Shown: positions 34,564 to 45,675, counted from the stretch's first letter. The stretch: DNA of 64,000 nucleotides from Astragalus membranaceus (GCA_039519185.1 CM076848.1:53346778-53410777), one strand, 5' to 3'. Numbers and translations are program-made. Notes: a model not told the origin generated them from the sequence alone.

Positions 34564-37500
34564 TCAGGGGTTGTTGAGAGCCACTGTGGTCTTGTCCCTG
34601 TCCACATGTTCTCCATAGTAATGCTTCACTCTTTGGCCATTGACTTTGAAAATGGAATTAGTTTTCTCATCAAACAGGTCCACAGCACCATGAGGATAGA
34701 CTTTTACCAGCTTGAAAGGTCCTGACCATCTTGATTTTAGCTTCCCAGGGAACAACTTTAACCTTGAATTAAACAGCAAAACTGATTGTCCCTCTACTAG
34801 CTCCCTTCTCTGAATTTTCTGATCGTGCCACTTCTTGGTTTTCTCCTTATACATTGTTGAATTCTCATAGGCAGTGTGCCTGAATTCATCTAGCTCATTT
34901 AGTTGAAGGAGCCTTGCTTCTCCAGCCTTTGAATGATCTAAGTTCAGTTGCTTCAGTGCCCAGTGAGCTTTGTGTTGGAGTTCAATGGGCAGATGGCAAG
35001 CTTTTCCGAAGACTAGCTTGTATGGTGACATGCCCAGTGGTGTCTTAAATGTTGTCCTGTACGCCCACAATGCATCATCAAGGTGCAGGGACCAATCCTT
35101 CCTGTTTGGACCAACCATCTTCTCAAGTATCCTTTTAATTTCTTTGTTGGAAATTTCTGCTTGACCACTTGTCTGTGGGTGATAAGCTGTAGCAATCTTG
35201 TGTTTCACTCCGTACTTAGCCAATAGGTTCTCAATCAGCTTGTTACAGAAGTGAGAGCCTTCATCACTGATTATAGCTCTTGGAGTACCAAATCTTGTGA
35301 AGATGTTTTGCTTAAGGAATTTGCTGACTGATTTGGCTTCATTATTGGGCAATGCAATGGCTTCCACCCATTTTGACACATAATCCACAGCTACCAAAAT
35401 GTATAAGTTTCCATGAGACATAGGAAATGGCCCCATGAAGTCCATTCCCCAAACATCAAACAGCTCCACTTCAAGGATATTTGTCAATGGCATTTCTTGC
35501 TTGTTGGAGATGTTTCCAGTTCTTTGGCATTTATCACAGCTTTTCACTAATTCATGAGCATCTTTGAAGAGTGTTGGCCAATAGTATCCTGACTGTAGCA
35601 CCTTTGCTACAGTTCTGGTTCCTCCAAAATGTCCTCCATAAGGTGATGCATGACATTGTTGCAACACATGAAGTTGTTCTTTTTTAGCAAGACATCTCCT
35701 AAGCAACTGATCTTGACACATCTTATACAGATAGGGCTCATCCCAAAAATAGTGCTTCACTGTGTGGAAGAACTTTTTTCTTTGCTGATGGTTGAAATCC
35801 ACAGGAACAATCTTGCTAACTAGGAAGTTGACTATATCAGCATACCAGGGTGCAGTAGCATCAGACGTTATAACGTTTGAAGAAATTGTCATAGACGTGG
35901 TAACGTCTTCAGCTACTGTGGCTACTGTCAGCAGTTTTTCATCAGGGAAATTTTCTTTTATCTCTGCTGCGCCTGTACCTGCATCAACATTCTCAAGCCT
36001 AGAAAGATGATCAGCAACTTGGTTCTCCACCCCCTTTTTATCATGAATTTCCAGGTCAAATTCTTGGAGGAGGAGAACCCATCTGATGAGTCGTGGCTTT
36101 GCATCTTTTTTAGAAATCAAATACTTGATGGCTGAGTGATCAGTAAAAACAATAACTTTTGCACCCACCAAGTATGATCGAAATTTGTCAAAAGCAAATA
36201 CAACAGCCAGTAACTCTTTCTCAGTTACAGTATAATTTAATTGGGCATCATCTAAAATTTTACTAGCATAATAGATAGAGTGAAAAATTTTGCCATACCT
36301 TTGACCCAATACAGCACCTACAGCGTAGTCACTCGCATCACACATTAATTCAAATGGTTTGGACCAATCAGGAGTGACTATCACAGGAGCTGTTACAAGG
36401 GCAGTCTTCAATTTCTGGAAGGCTTCATGACAATGCTCATCAAAGTTGAAGACGTTATCACGTTGCAACAGCAGACACAAAGGTTTGGAAATTTTTGAGA
36501 AATCCTTGATAAACCTTCTGTAAAAACCAGCATGCCCTAAGAAACTTCTAATACCTTTGACAGTGGTAGGTGGAGGTAATTTGTCAATAACATCAATTTT
36601 TGCTTTATCCACCTCCAACCCTTTCTTTGAAATTTTATGCCCCAAAACAATTCCCTCTTGAACCATAAAGTGGCATTTCTCCCAGTTGAGTACTAGGTTG
36701 GTTTCTTCACATCTTATTAAAACTCCTTCTAAGTTCTCCAAGCATGCCTTGTATGAGTCTCCATAAACTGAAAAGTCATCCATGAAAACTTCCATGGATT
36801 TTTCAATAAAATCTGAGAATAGAGCCATCATACATCTCTGGAATGTTGCAGGTGCATTACACAGCCCGAATGGCATCCTTCTGAAGGCAAAGGTACCATA
36901 AGGACAAGTGAATGTGGTCTTCTCTTGGTCTTCAGGCACAATAGCTATCTGGTTATATCCTGAGTAACCATCAAGGAAACAATAGAATTCTTTGCCTGCA
37001 AGTCTATCCAACATCTGGTCAATAAATGGCAGAGGAAAATGGTCCTTCTTGGTTGCTTTGTTCAGCTTCCTGTAGTCCATACATATCCTCCATCCAGTCA
37101 CTGTTCTTGTTGGAATCAATTCATTTTTGTCATTGGTCACCACAGTAACTCCACCCTTCTTTGGTACACATTGAACTGGGCTCACCCATGAGCTGTCACT
37201 GATTGGGTAAATGATTCCTGCGTCTAACCATTTGATGATTTCCTTCTTGACCACCTCTTTCATTATCGGGTTCAATCGCCTTTGTCCTTCAATGCTGTTC
37301 TTTGCATTCTCTTCTAAGACAATTCTGTGCATACAGATTGTGGGACTGATACCCTTGATATCTGCCATTTGCCAACCAATGGCTTTCTTGTGTCTTTTCA
37401 AGGTACTAATGAGATCACTTTCTTGCTCTTGTGAGAGATTAGAAGAAATGATCACAGGTAAAGAATCATTTTCCCCTAAAAAGGCATACTTCAGGTGATC

Positions 37501-40260
37501 AGGCAACACCTTCAGTTCCAGTGTGGGTGGTTCTTCAATGGAGGGGACTATCTTCTTGAGATTGGAGTCTTCTTGCCCCAAAGATTCATACTTTTTTGTC
37601 CATGCCCTGGGTACATGGGAGTCAGACGTGACAACGTCTGTGGTTGACGTTGTAACGTTTAACGGATCAGCTTCTTCTGATAACAACTCTTGAATCTCAT
37701 CTTTACCCAGAATCTTCTCCAAGTGGTCATTATCTTTATTGAATTGTTTTTGAACCACATGGTCAAGGGCAACCACAAAGGAACATTCCTCTGTGTTAGG
37801 TTCTGGATACTTGAGTGCGTTGAGGACGTTGAACTTGACTTCTTGGTCATTGACCCTCATGATTAGTTCTCCTTTCTGCACATCAATGAGTGTCCTTCCA
37901 GTGGCCAGAAATGGTCGCCCCAAGATGATAGGAACTTCCTTATCTGCATCAAAATCTAAAATAACAAAGTCCACTGGAAAAACAAATTTGTCAACTTTAA
38001 TCAAAACATCTTCTAATATGCCCTCAGGATAAACTCTACTTTTATCAGCTAAGGTAAGACTTAAAGAAGTAGGTCTGGCAGTTCCTATACCAAGTTTTTC
38101 ATAAATGGACTTGGGCATCAAGTTAATACTTGCCCCCAAGTCACATAAAGCTTTGCCAAGGTAAAAATCTCCAATGGAGCATGGTATAGTAAAACTGCCA
38201 GGATCCTTCAGTTTTCTAGGGAGTTTATTCTGCATGATTAAGCTACATTCTTCAGTTAAAGCAATAGTTTCAAACTCCCCTAGCCTTCTTCTTTTGGTGA
38301 TGATATCCTTTAGGAACTTGGCATAGTTTGGCATCTGCTGTAGAGCTTCAACTAAGGGAAGGTTTATGTGTAGCTGTTTTAGCATCTCCATGAACTTGCT
38401 GAATTGCTTGTCTTCATGAGCTTTCTTTAGTCTTTGAGGGTAGGGTGGAGGAGGATATTCAGGTACAAGCTTAGGAACAGTCTTGATTCCTGGTTCAGAA
38501 CTAGACGTTGTAACGTCTGGCTTAGACATCACAATATCTGGAATATTCTTCTCTTTTTCTCCACCTTTGTTTTTCTCTTTTTCCTTGTCTGGCACCTCAG
38601 ATTCCTTAGGCATAGATGGTTCTGGATACTCAGTGCCACTTCTTAATGAGATAGCATTTACCTGTGCATTCACCACATCTTTACCATTTGACTTTGATGA
38701 AGATGGTGTTTCAGTTGTGGATGGAAGAGATCCATTCTGTCTTTGAGTAAGAGCTGAGGCTATCTGTCCAATTTGGTTCTCCAAAGTTTTGATTGAAGAC
38801 TCATGGGTCTGTAAGGTTGCCCTACAATCACTTATGAAAGTTTTCATCAATGCTTCCAAATTGCTGTTGTTGTTATTCTGCGTATACTGCTTTTGTTGTT
38901 GAGGGGGAAATCCTGGGGGTATTGCAGGAGCATCATCGCTAGCATTCAAAGAATTGTTGTTCTTCCAACTAAAATTTGGGTGATTTCTCCAATTTGAATT
39001 GTAAAAGTTGGAGAAGGGACTGTTACCTTTGTTATGTGATACAAAGTTTACAGACTGGGGGTTATGGGGACACTCCTCGTAGACATGCCCTCCTTCACAA
39101 TAGACACACACTACTCCCCCAGATGGTGTTGGTTCAACAGCTGCAGCAGTCTGTGTTTCAGACGTTGCCACGTTTGGGGTACTCAAATTTTTAATCATGT
39201 TGGTCAGAGAAGCAACCTGGGCAGAAAGGGCAGTTACTTCACTTATCTCGTGGACACCAGCCTTCTTTCCAGGAGTGAATCTTTCAGAGGGCCAATGGGC
39301 ATTATGAGTAGCTATGTCTTCAATAAGCCTGCATGCCTCAGAGAAAGACATGTTCAATATGACACCGCCTGATGAAGCATCAAGTATAAGTCTGGTGGGT
39401 TGATTTAGACCATTATAAAAAGTCTCCATTTGAATAACCACGGGTATACCATGGTGTGGGCACATTCTTAGTAATTCCTTCCATCTTTCCCAAGCCTCAA
39501 ATAATGATTCCCCTTCTCTTTGTTTGAAGGAAGTGATGTCATTTCTTAACTTGGCATTTTTGTTGGGAGGGAAGTATTTTCCAAGAAATTTCTCAGCTAG
39601 CTCATCCCAAGTGTGAATTGAATTTGGCTCTAAGGAGTTCAACCAATTTTTGGCCTTATCCTTAAGAGAATATGGAAATAGCTTCAATCGGAAAGCATCT
39701 TTTGAGACTCCAGGGATGACAAAGTTGCTACACACATCCAAAAATTGCCTTAGATGTGCATAAGGATCTTCTTGAGGAAAACCTCCAAATTGCCCTGCAG
39801 TCTGCAGCATTTGGAACATCATTGGCTTGAATTCAAAGTGACCAGTATGAATAGGTGGTCTTGCAATGCTTGTTTGTAAATGGGCAGGGTTGAGCACGAC
39901 ATAATCACGCATAGGCCTGTCTCTGTCATTGACCATGTCTTGTGGCCCTGCATTGATGAGTTGCTGTCTCTGCCAGTGTTCATCATCAACATAGGTTTCT
40001 GTATGAGTTTGTGGTCCACGACCACGTCCTCCAGCATCAGAGTGCCTTCCTCCTCTTGGAGTGCGTCCACCTCTAGAGCTTCTACCACCAGTACCATGTT
40101 CAGACATGGTGGGTGGCTGAAATTGCTGTTGTTGTTGTTGCCTTCTTAATCTTTGTTGTCTCCTTAGTCGCCTGAAGGTTCTTTCAGGTTCTGGATAGAA
40201 TTCAGGCTCAGATCCACTTCCTGGTTCTGTTGAACTAGAGCTTGAACTGGAACTAAGCAT
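34564..40260 (-). CDS. Athila A1 gag-pol polyprotein, 1898 aa
   Basis: One open frame carries the whole polyprotein. Gag starts MLSSSSSSSSTEPG, with capsid text such as FRLKLFPYSLKDKAKNWL and a zinc knuckle CVYCEGGHVYEEC (about residue 385). The protease has the Athila-type DLGASINLMPKS (about 706). Reverse transcriptase follows (PFGLCNAPATFQRCMM; catalytic FMDDFSVYG near 1162), then RNase H (CDASDYAVGAVLG near 1308; TEKELLAVVFAFDKF). Integrase has HHCC (HASPYGGH ... CDKCQ), D (GMDFMGPF, ~1607), D (ISDEGSHF, ~1667) and E (SGQAEISNKE, ~1702). All key residues are present and no break was found. Linkers hold repeats of DVTTS/NVTTS encoded by the A1 palindrome. It should supply every enzyme needed for retrotransposition. 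Confidence 0.95.
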   Translation of the reverse strand: MLSSSSSSSSTEPGSGSEPEFYPEPERTFRRLRRQQRLRRQQQQQQFQPPTMSEHGTGGRSSRGGRTPRGGRHSDAGGRGRGPQTHTETYVDDEHWQRQQLINAGPQDMVNDRDRPMRDYVVLNPAHLQTSIARPPIHTGHFEFKPMMFQMLQTAGQFGGFPQEDPYAHLRQFLDVCSNFVIPGVSKDAFRLKLFPYSLKDKAKNWLNSLEPNSIHTWDELAEKFLGKYFPPNKNAKLRNDITSFKQREGESLFEAWERWKELLRMCPHHGIPVVIQMETFYNGLNQPTRLILDASSGGVILNMSFSEACRLIEDIATHNAHWPSERFTPGKKAGVHEISEVTALSAQVASLTNMIKNLSTPNVATSETQTAAAVEPTPSGGVVCVYCEGGHVYEECPHNPQSVNFVSHNKGNSPFSNFYNSNWRNHPNFSWKNNNSLNASDDAPAIPPGFPPQQQKQYTQNNNNSNLEALMKTFISDCRATLQTHESSIKTLENQIGQIASALTQRQNGSLPSTTETPSSSKSNGKDVVNAQVNAISLRSGTEYPEPSMPKESEVPDKEKEKNKGGEKEKNIPDIVMSKPDVTTSSSEPGIKTVPKLVPEYPPPPYPQRLKKAHEDKQFSKFMEMLKQLHINLPLVEALQQMPNYAKFLKDIITKRRRLGEFETIALTEECSLIMQNKLPRKLKDPGSFTIPCSIGDFYLGKALCDLGASINLMPKSIYEKLGIGTARPTSLSLTLADKSRVYPEGILEDVLIKVDKFVFPVDFVILDFDADKEVPIILGRPFLATGRTLIDVQKGELIMRVNDQEVKFNVLNALKYPEPNTEECSFVVALDHVVQKQFNKDNDHLEKILGKDEIQELLSEEADPLNVTTSTTDVVTSDSHVPRAWTKKYESLGQEDSNLKKIVPSIEEPPTLELKVLPDHLKYAFLGENDSLPVIISSNLSQEQESDLISTLKRHKKAIGWQMADIKGISPTICMHRIVLEENAKNSIEGQRRLNPIMKEVVKKEIIKWLDAGIIYPISDSSWVSPVQCVPKKGGVTVVTNDKNELIPTRTVTGWRICMDYRKLNKATKKDHFPLPFIDQMLDRLAGKEFYCFLDGYSGYNQIAIVPEDQEKTTFTCPYGTFAFRRMPFGLCNAPATFQRCMMALFSDFIEKSMEVFMDDFSVYGDSYKACLENLEGVLIRCEETNLVLNWEKCHFMVQEGIVLGHKISKKGLEVDKAKIDVIDKLPPPTTVKGIRSFLGHAGFYRRFIKDFSKISKPLCLLLQRDNVFNFDEHCHEAFQKLKTALVTAPVIVTPDWSKPFELMCDASDYAVGAVLGQRYGKIFHSIYYASKILDDAQLNYTVTEKELLAVVFAFDKFRSYLVGAKVIVFTDHSAIKYLISKKDAKPRLIRWVLLLQEFDLEIHDKKGVENQVADHLSRLENVDAGTGAAEIKENFPDEKLLTVATVAEDVTTSMTISSNVITSDATAPWYADIVNFLVSKIVPVDFNHQQRKKFFHTVKHYFWDEPYLYKMCQDQLLRRCLAKKEQLHVLQQCHASPYGGHFGGTRTVAKVLQSGYYWPTLFKDAHELVKSCDKCQRTGNISNKQEMPLTNILEVELFDVWGMDFMGPFPMSHGNLYILVAVDYVSKWVEAIALPNNEAKSVSKFLKQNIFTRFGTPRAIISDEGSHFCNKLIENLLAKYGVKHKIATAYHPQTSGQAEISNKEIKRILEKMVGPNRKDWSLHLDDALWAYRTTFKTPLGMSPYKLVFGKACHLPIELQHKAHWALKQLNLDHSKAGEARLLQLNELDEFRHTAYENSTMYKEKTKKWHDQKIQRRELVEGQSVLLFNSRLKLFPGKLKSRWSGPFKLVKVYPHGAVDLFDEKTNSIFKVNGQRVKHYYGEHVDRDKTTVALNNP

Positions 40261-40364
40261 ACGCTGTAACGTTTACCTGTTCACTCACAAAAACAACAAA
40301 CAACACAGCAGAAGTCTTTCACCTAGTGTTTTAATTCTTGTTGAGCAATAAAAGTTAAATACAA

Positions 40365-40382
40365 TCCCCGGCAACGGCGCCA
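40365..40382 (-). promoter_or_regulatory. Primer binding site of Athila A1 (tRNA-Asp)
   Basis: The minus strand reads TGGCGCCGTTGCCGGGGA six bases after the 5' LTR end. To my knowledge this is complementary to the last 18 bases of plant tRNA-Asp(GUC) including CCA, the primer usual for Athila elements. Confidence 0.88.
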
Positions 40383-40388
40383 AAAACT

Positions 40389-41877
40389 TGTTGCGCTCGT
40401 GTGCGTTATAATCGCAATATCAGTGCAAGTATACACGTCGTACAAGTAATAAAGTGGATAAAAAGTAAGAGATCGTTCCCACGAGGATTGATTAACTTTC
40501 AGAGTTCAAGTCTTTAAAACACAAGTGAAACAGGTAATAAATCGGCACTAAAAGTAGGTGTTTAAGACTAAGAACGTAAATAAAACAAGTAAATGAGAAG
40601 TGGTTGTGAATATGGAAGAGTATGAGTTGGATTGCTGCATGCAAGTAAATCTCCTCTAGTCAGACGTTATAACGTTTACACGTTAACACGTACAAATGCT
40701 ATGTTGTATAGACGTTATAACGTTTGAACGCTGTTGCAAAAGAGCTGTGCTTTTCAGTCACAAAACGTCAGAGCTTCAAGTACTAGAATTCCTATGTCTA
40801 GGTTCTAAGTAGGCCTACTCCTGTATTTTAAGTACCCACAGCAATGTCCTATGAACTATTATCCATTCTATGTCTAGACTTAGATAAAAATGCCTAAATG
40901 TCTTTAGTGCACCTTTTCATTCACATAAATCTTTGAGTTCTTTTCATAGACCATGTCTGTACCTATGAATCTACTTGTTTTAAGTGGCCAAGTTCAAAAC
41001 AAGTTTGGAAATATTAACATGCAAAGATTTAAAACGCATAAACATCAATACTTCATAACATTAAACTAGAGGTTCATTACATGCAAAACAACAACCCAAC
41101 TACCAATGTTTAGCTCATGCTGAGCATCCTTACAGAAATAAGAGGAGTTAAAATCCAAATACCGTACATAGAGAAAAGGAGACTAAACGCCAATGATGCG
41201 CCTAAGTGGCCTTCCTTCATGCACGCCGTAAAGACGTTACAACGTCTGAGCCTTACAGTAATGGTTGCGAATGAAGATGGAAATTGGGGCTTGAGAAAAT
41301 TTAAAATGAAGAAGTCTGTGTCCAGAACTTCTTTTAGAAAAACTATCTCTGAAAAATGGAGGAAGGTGGATGATGAATGGAGTCGTGTGTAATCCGCATG
41401 GTGCACCCTTGCCTTTTTGTAGAGAGAGAATAGCCATGGTCAAAAGAGGGTCACATGCTTGCTGATGTCATTCCCCACCTTCCAAGCTTGCTTGCGAGTT
41501 GACTCTGCCCTGAAGTGACACCGCACTGCTACAGTGCGTCAGCTGCTGAGGAGAGAGAAGATCTTCTTTATTTCCAGATCTTTGACCATCATTACATGCG
41601 CGCCAAAATGAGATATTACTTTCTTGCTTTGCTGCCCTTCTTCAGACGTGATGAGAGACGTTGCCACGTTCAGATTACTGCACAAACACAAGAAGCATCA
41701 AAACGCTCACAACGGCGCCAATTGGCACCAAAATGCCTAGAACTTGTAATTTAGCCCCTTCTAACTAAAAAGCAATAAACTAACGGAAACTTAATAGAAA
41801 CAACCTACTATTGCCAGAGGACTTGCATGATTTAACTGTGAATAGGTATAAATAACTCATCTAAATATGAGTTATCA
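40389..41877 (-). repeat. 5' LTR of Athila A1
   Basis: Collinear with 29113-30601 at a constant offset of 11,276 and the same length. Six substitutions were seen (CATAATATT/CATAACATT, GAAATCTG/GAAGTCTG, CCTTGG/CCATGG, GAGAAACG/GAGAGACG and two CG-related changes). It contains three palindromic words (40662, 40710, 41232). Confidence 0.95.
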
Positions 41878-41882
41878 ATATC
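41878..41882. repeat. Target-site duplication ATATC of Athila A1, right
   Basis: Matches 29108-29112 exactly. Confidence 0.95.
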
Positions 41883-42506
41883 ATAGGCTCAAGGGGGCAA
41901 CTAGAGGGAAATATATATCAAACGACTAACTCTGAGGCCTGAAGAAAAAAATTCCTAAATCCCCGGATTCTCTCGCATGACGCAAAACATTTTTCGCTTT
42001 AAAACGGTTAATAGACAAGTTCTAGAATGATGCAGTTTTGAGAAACACACTCAGCAAAGAAAAAGGGGTACAAAGTATATGATTTCAGTAACATCCCCTT
42101 GTGAAAGCTCTAGATATCACATTTAGTAGTTTGGTTCACAGAAAGTATAAAATAGGTGCAGTGCTAATTTTCAGTTTCCAGCATAACAATCCTCACAGTC
42201 ATATTCAAGCACAGGTCTGTCATACAAATCAGTTTTGTGGTCCTAGAAAAAAGACTAAACTCTTTTTTTTCTTTTTCAATGGAACTATTAATAATAGCTG
42301 GAAATTTTTACATTCAACTTGCAGAAAAACATCAGCAGCAACTTAAGACATGGGAGAATTCAAGACTCATTAACTTAAAACATCAAAGCAATAGAAAAAA
42401 AAAACGCAATAAAACAATAGAAATACCCCCTATGCTTAGACTAAGGTTTGTCCTCAATGTTTTGCAATTAAAAACAACATGAAAGGGGTAGGAGTAGCTC
42501 ACATGT
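41883..42506 (-). other. 3' untranslated region of element X, inner part
   Basis: Continuation of the X 3' region interrupted at 29107. The first ~60 bp are homologous in reverse to about 50168-50258. No coding frame. The rest has no second copy in the window. Confidence 0.65.
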
Positions 42507-42996
42507 TTACTGTTGCCCAGGCGGAGGAGCCTGATGAATATTGAAATGTTGCATCAAGGAGTGAAACATATCTGTCATGTGCTCCATCTGCTGACTGTGA
42601 TGCAATGTGTCTTCTCTTATCAATTGTAGCCCTGCTCCCTGCCTTTGCTGCTCACCTTCAATTCTTGCACACCATGCTTCCATATTAAAATTAGGGTCAT
42701 TTTGCACTTCCTGCTCAGCCATCTCCTCCTATATCTCTTGGACCAGCACTTATTGGGGCATATCTCCAGCAGCATTTAGGTACAGCCAGTTCTCTGGGTT
42801 TCTTGTGTCCGTCCTAGCCGGGTTTGGCAATAGGATGGACTTTTGCATGTCAACTTACAAATGAAACCTTGTTCTTGCTCTATTCAATGCCCTGACCAAA
42901 AACATGCTGCTGCATATATCCAGATCAATGCTTCTGTTTTCTTCTAGTGTTGCTAAATTGACCAACCTGTCACTCAGCTCCAACTTTTCAGCTATG
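42507..42996 (-). pseudogene. Element X ORF2, C-terminal part
   Basis: After removal of the 42997-46916 insertion the minus-strand text of ORF2 continues here as AEKLELSDRLVNLATLEENR and SMFLVRALNRARTRF. It then meets stops (TAA after RFHL and others) before a last open piece starting MAEQEVQNDPNFNMEAWCAR and ending APPPGQQ. It carries nonsense changes as well as the insertion, so it is not functional. Confidence 0.7.
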
Positions 42997-44237
42997 TGTT
43001 GAGTCATTATTAAATGATGATTTTCATTCAGTTTGCAACCAAAATGTCGGTGGTTTATTGTTTGATTCAGCCAATTGCTAAGGGTTTTAGCATAATTTTA
43101 GTTTTTTGTAATAAGTGTGGAGCTGTAACAAAATGTATGAAAAACCTTCAATTTAATGTGGCGTTTACTAGCGAACCAGACACTTGCCTAGTGACAAAAC
43201 GGAGAAAAGAAGAAAGGAAAAAGATCAGACAGCATTCGCACCAAGCAGCCAGAACGATCGCGCCACGACCAAACTTTCTGGAGAAAGTCGCGACGCGACC
43301 AGGCACCATCGCGACGCGATGCGTGGCCGAAACTTTGGTTAAAATATCAGTTTTGCGTTTTCTGAATCTCTTCTTCGGTTTGGGATCGGTTCTAGGGTTT
43401 GGAGCAGCAGCTGGGGGCGATTTTGGGGCCTTCCCAGCACCTTGGGAACAAGGGTTTGAAGGCTCTCATGCATCCATCTCTATGTAATCTTCTTCTACTC
43501 TTTAATCTTATCCTTATTATGCCATGTAATTAGATAGTTTTGATTTGGGAGAGATGACTCTTCCTTAAACCCTTGTATGAATGCTTTGTTATGGTCAAGT
43601 CAAGTTTTTATTCACTTTATCCATTGCCTATGCCTTATGTTCTTAATGCTTTACAAGTACACATGATATTTGTATCGATCTAGGTTTATGATCACCATAT
43701 GAATGTGGGTTTGTTTGCTGGAAATTGGGGCTTAGGTCACGACTTGAATTATCATAGGAATATGTAATTGGGTTTCGTGAATTCTTATTTCATTCAGTCG
43801 CCATTGATGATCGTAGGAGTGAGAATTTGTGTGAGTGAATTCTTTAATTCTTGAGTTTGTTGCTTTACCTATTGGCATGAATCACCTAAGGAATTAGGGT
43901 ATCTCTTTAGATAAAAGGGGTTTTGAGGCAAGGGATTGTCCTTAGCCTAATTTAGTGAATTGAATCGGATAATTTGGATAATTGCTTTGAGAGTGGCTGA
44001 AGGTCATATAAGAGTAGAGGGGAGATGAGTCAATCCCAATTCGCTTCTATCTTACTTTATGTTATTGCACCTTCTATTTCGTTGTTCCAATAAACCAATT
44101 TTATCAATAGTGTCACGACTTAGAATTAATAATTTGCCTATTGATAATAAAACGCAATCCCTGTGGATACGACCGGTACTTACCGTTTAAATTATTACTT
44201 GCGACGACAATTGGTACACTTGCCAAAAGTCTTAACA
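42997..44237 (+). repeat. 5' LTR of the non-autonomous element
   Basis: Starts TGTTGAGTC and ends AGTCTTAACA. It contains the palindromes GTCGCGACGCGAC (43287-43299) and ATCGCGACGCGAT (43308-43320). An open frame of 157 codons (43014-43487) has no recognisable domain and is probably chance. Confidence 0.92.
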
Positions 44238-45675
44238 AGTTTTTGGCGCCGTTGCCGGGGATTGTTGATTTCATTGTCAATTAGTGAATGAGTTAATTTC
44301 TTGGTTGTTTTTATTTATTTATTTATTTCAGTATTTTATTGTGTGTTTTATTTATTTAGATCCTTAGTTATTGTGTTGGACCTTTTGATGGTTTGTTAGT
44401 GTTTCAGCAAGCTGTCAATGCGGGGGCAAGATTCGAAAGAATTGCTGCTTGACCCCGAGATTTGAAGATCATAAAAGGCAAACCGGAAGAAGTTGATGTT
44501 GCATTTTGGTGGTACTGCTGTCTAATTTTTACATTGATGATATGAAGCACCACAATTTTAAACTAATTCTCTGTGGCGGTTGTTCAGTCTAACATGTTTT
44601 GCAGCTACCATGTGATTTTCTCCAAATCAGATTTTATCATCAGATAGTGTCAGTGGCTAAGTCAAAGGTTGAGGAAGATCTAGATCATCTTTGGGCAATC
44701 TCTCGAAAGTTCATCTCTTAAAAATCCCAGCTGAGAGGTTTGAGCCAAACACTTATTCTATTCATTGTGTGATTATTCCTTGCTTGCATTAGTCTGCAGA
44801 ACTTGAGCTTGTACTTAACTGTCATGCATATGTTTTACATACACACTGAGGCAAAAAAATTTGGCACCCCTGAGCCTTTCAAGCCAACCCACTAATTGTT
44901 ATCCTTTGTTAGCCCTTCTGAGCCTAATTGTTTATTTTTATTTTTTCCTGCAAATCATAGCCTAGTTTTTCTTAACTTGGAGTTAGGTAGATAAAAGCAT
45001 GAGAGTGGGGAAAAATTCTAAGTTTGGGGTTGCTCATGGAATAGCAACATTCTAAGTTTGGGGTGGTATACAAGAGAAAGGAACATACAAAGTTTAAGAA
45101 ATATATATATATATATATATATAGATATATTTCAAAGAAAAAAGAAAAAAAAAGTTATACATAAAGAATAAGTGAATAGTTCCTTCTCTTGTGGAATGCT
45201 TTGGGGAAAATGGGTAAGTGAACAATAGTGCTGAAATTGACAAAGAGAGAGGTAGGTCTAACTCCAAGTTTTAACCTACTTATCCAAATTTTATCCACCC
45301 TTACCTAAGCCCCATTACAACCTTTGAAAGTCCTCAAAAGTGTGTGTGTATTTCCTGTGTATTGATTTGTATAGTACTTGTTCAAGCCTATGAAACGATG
45401 ATGCAGGTACTGTGAATTGAGTGAACACCCAAAACACCTCAAGAGAGAAACAGTAGTGAGATGTGTGGAAAAGAGAGGACTTGAGATTGCTTGCCTGCTT
45501 ATGATCTTGTGTTTTCCAATTCAATTGTCTTGCTACTATATTATGATTGGATGATATCTTCTGATGTGTTGAAGGAGTTGTGGTATGTGAACGATGTGGA
45601 AGCTGAATAACAAATTGCCACAGCCTGAATTGAGTGAATTGCTTGAGGACAAGCAATGATCTAAGTTTGGGGTTG
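44238..45675 (+). other. Non-coding interior of the non-autonomous element
   Basis: It begins with the primer site TGGCGCCGTTGCCGGGGA (44244-44261) and ends with the polypurine tract TCTAAGTTTGGGGTTG (45660-45675). Two extra copies of that tract lie at 45016-45032 and 45051-45066. An AT microsatellite occurs at about 45101-45122. No protein domain is seen; a 123-codon minus-strand frame at its end looks like chance. Confidence 0.8.

Larger units (their letters stand above)
29113..41877 (-). mobile_element. Complete Athila-type Ty3 retrotransposon A1 (12,765 bp)
   Basis: Two LTRs of exactly 1489 bp (29113-30601 and 40389-41877) differ at six positions that I could find, about 0.4 percent. The target duplication ATATC is perfect. 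The 5' LTR is at the high-coordinate end. The primer site (tRNA-Asp), intact gag-pol (1898 aa), intact ORF2 (704 aa) and polypurine tract are all present. With a commonly used plant LTR rate of 1.3e-8 per site per year the insertion would be about 0.15 million years old. It has the make-up of an autonomous, recently active element. Confidence 0.95.

Noticed and set aside
41117..41392. 91-codon frame present in both A1 LTRs (also 29841-30116)
   Set aside because: LTR sequence; conservation is explained by recent insertion, and the antisense frame is equally open.
43014..43487. 157-codon frame in the LTR of the non-autonomous element, with a 163-codon partner at 45675-46166
   Set aside because: Kept in both copies only because the LTRs are about 99 percent alike; no domain, no start context, and it overlaps promoter and palindromic sequence.
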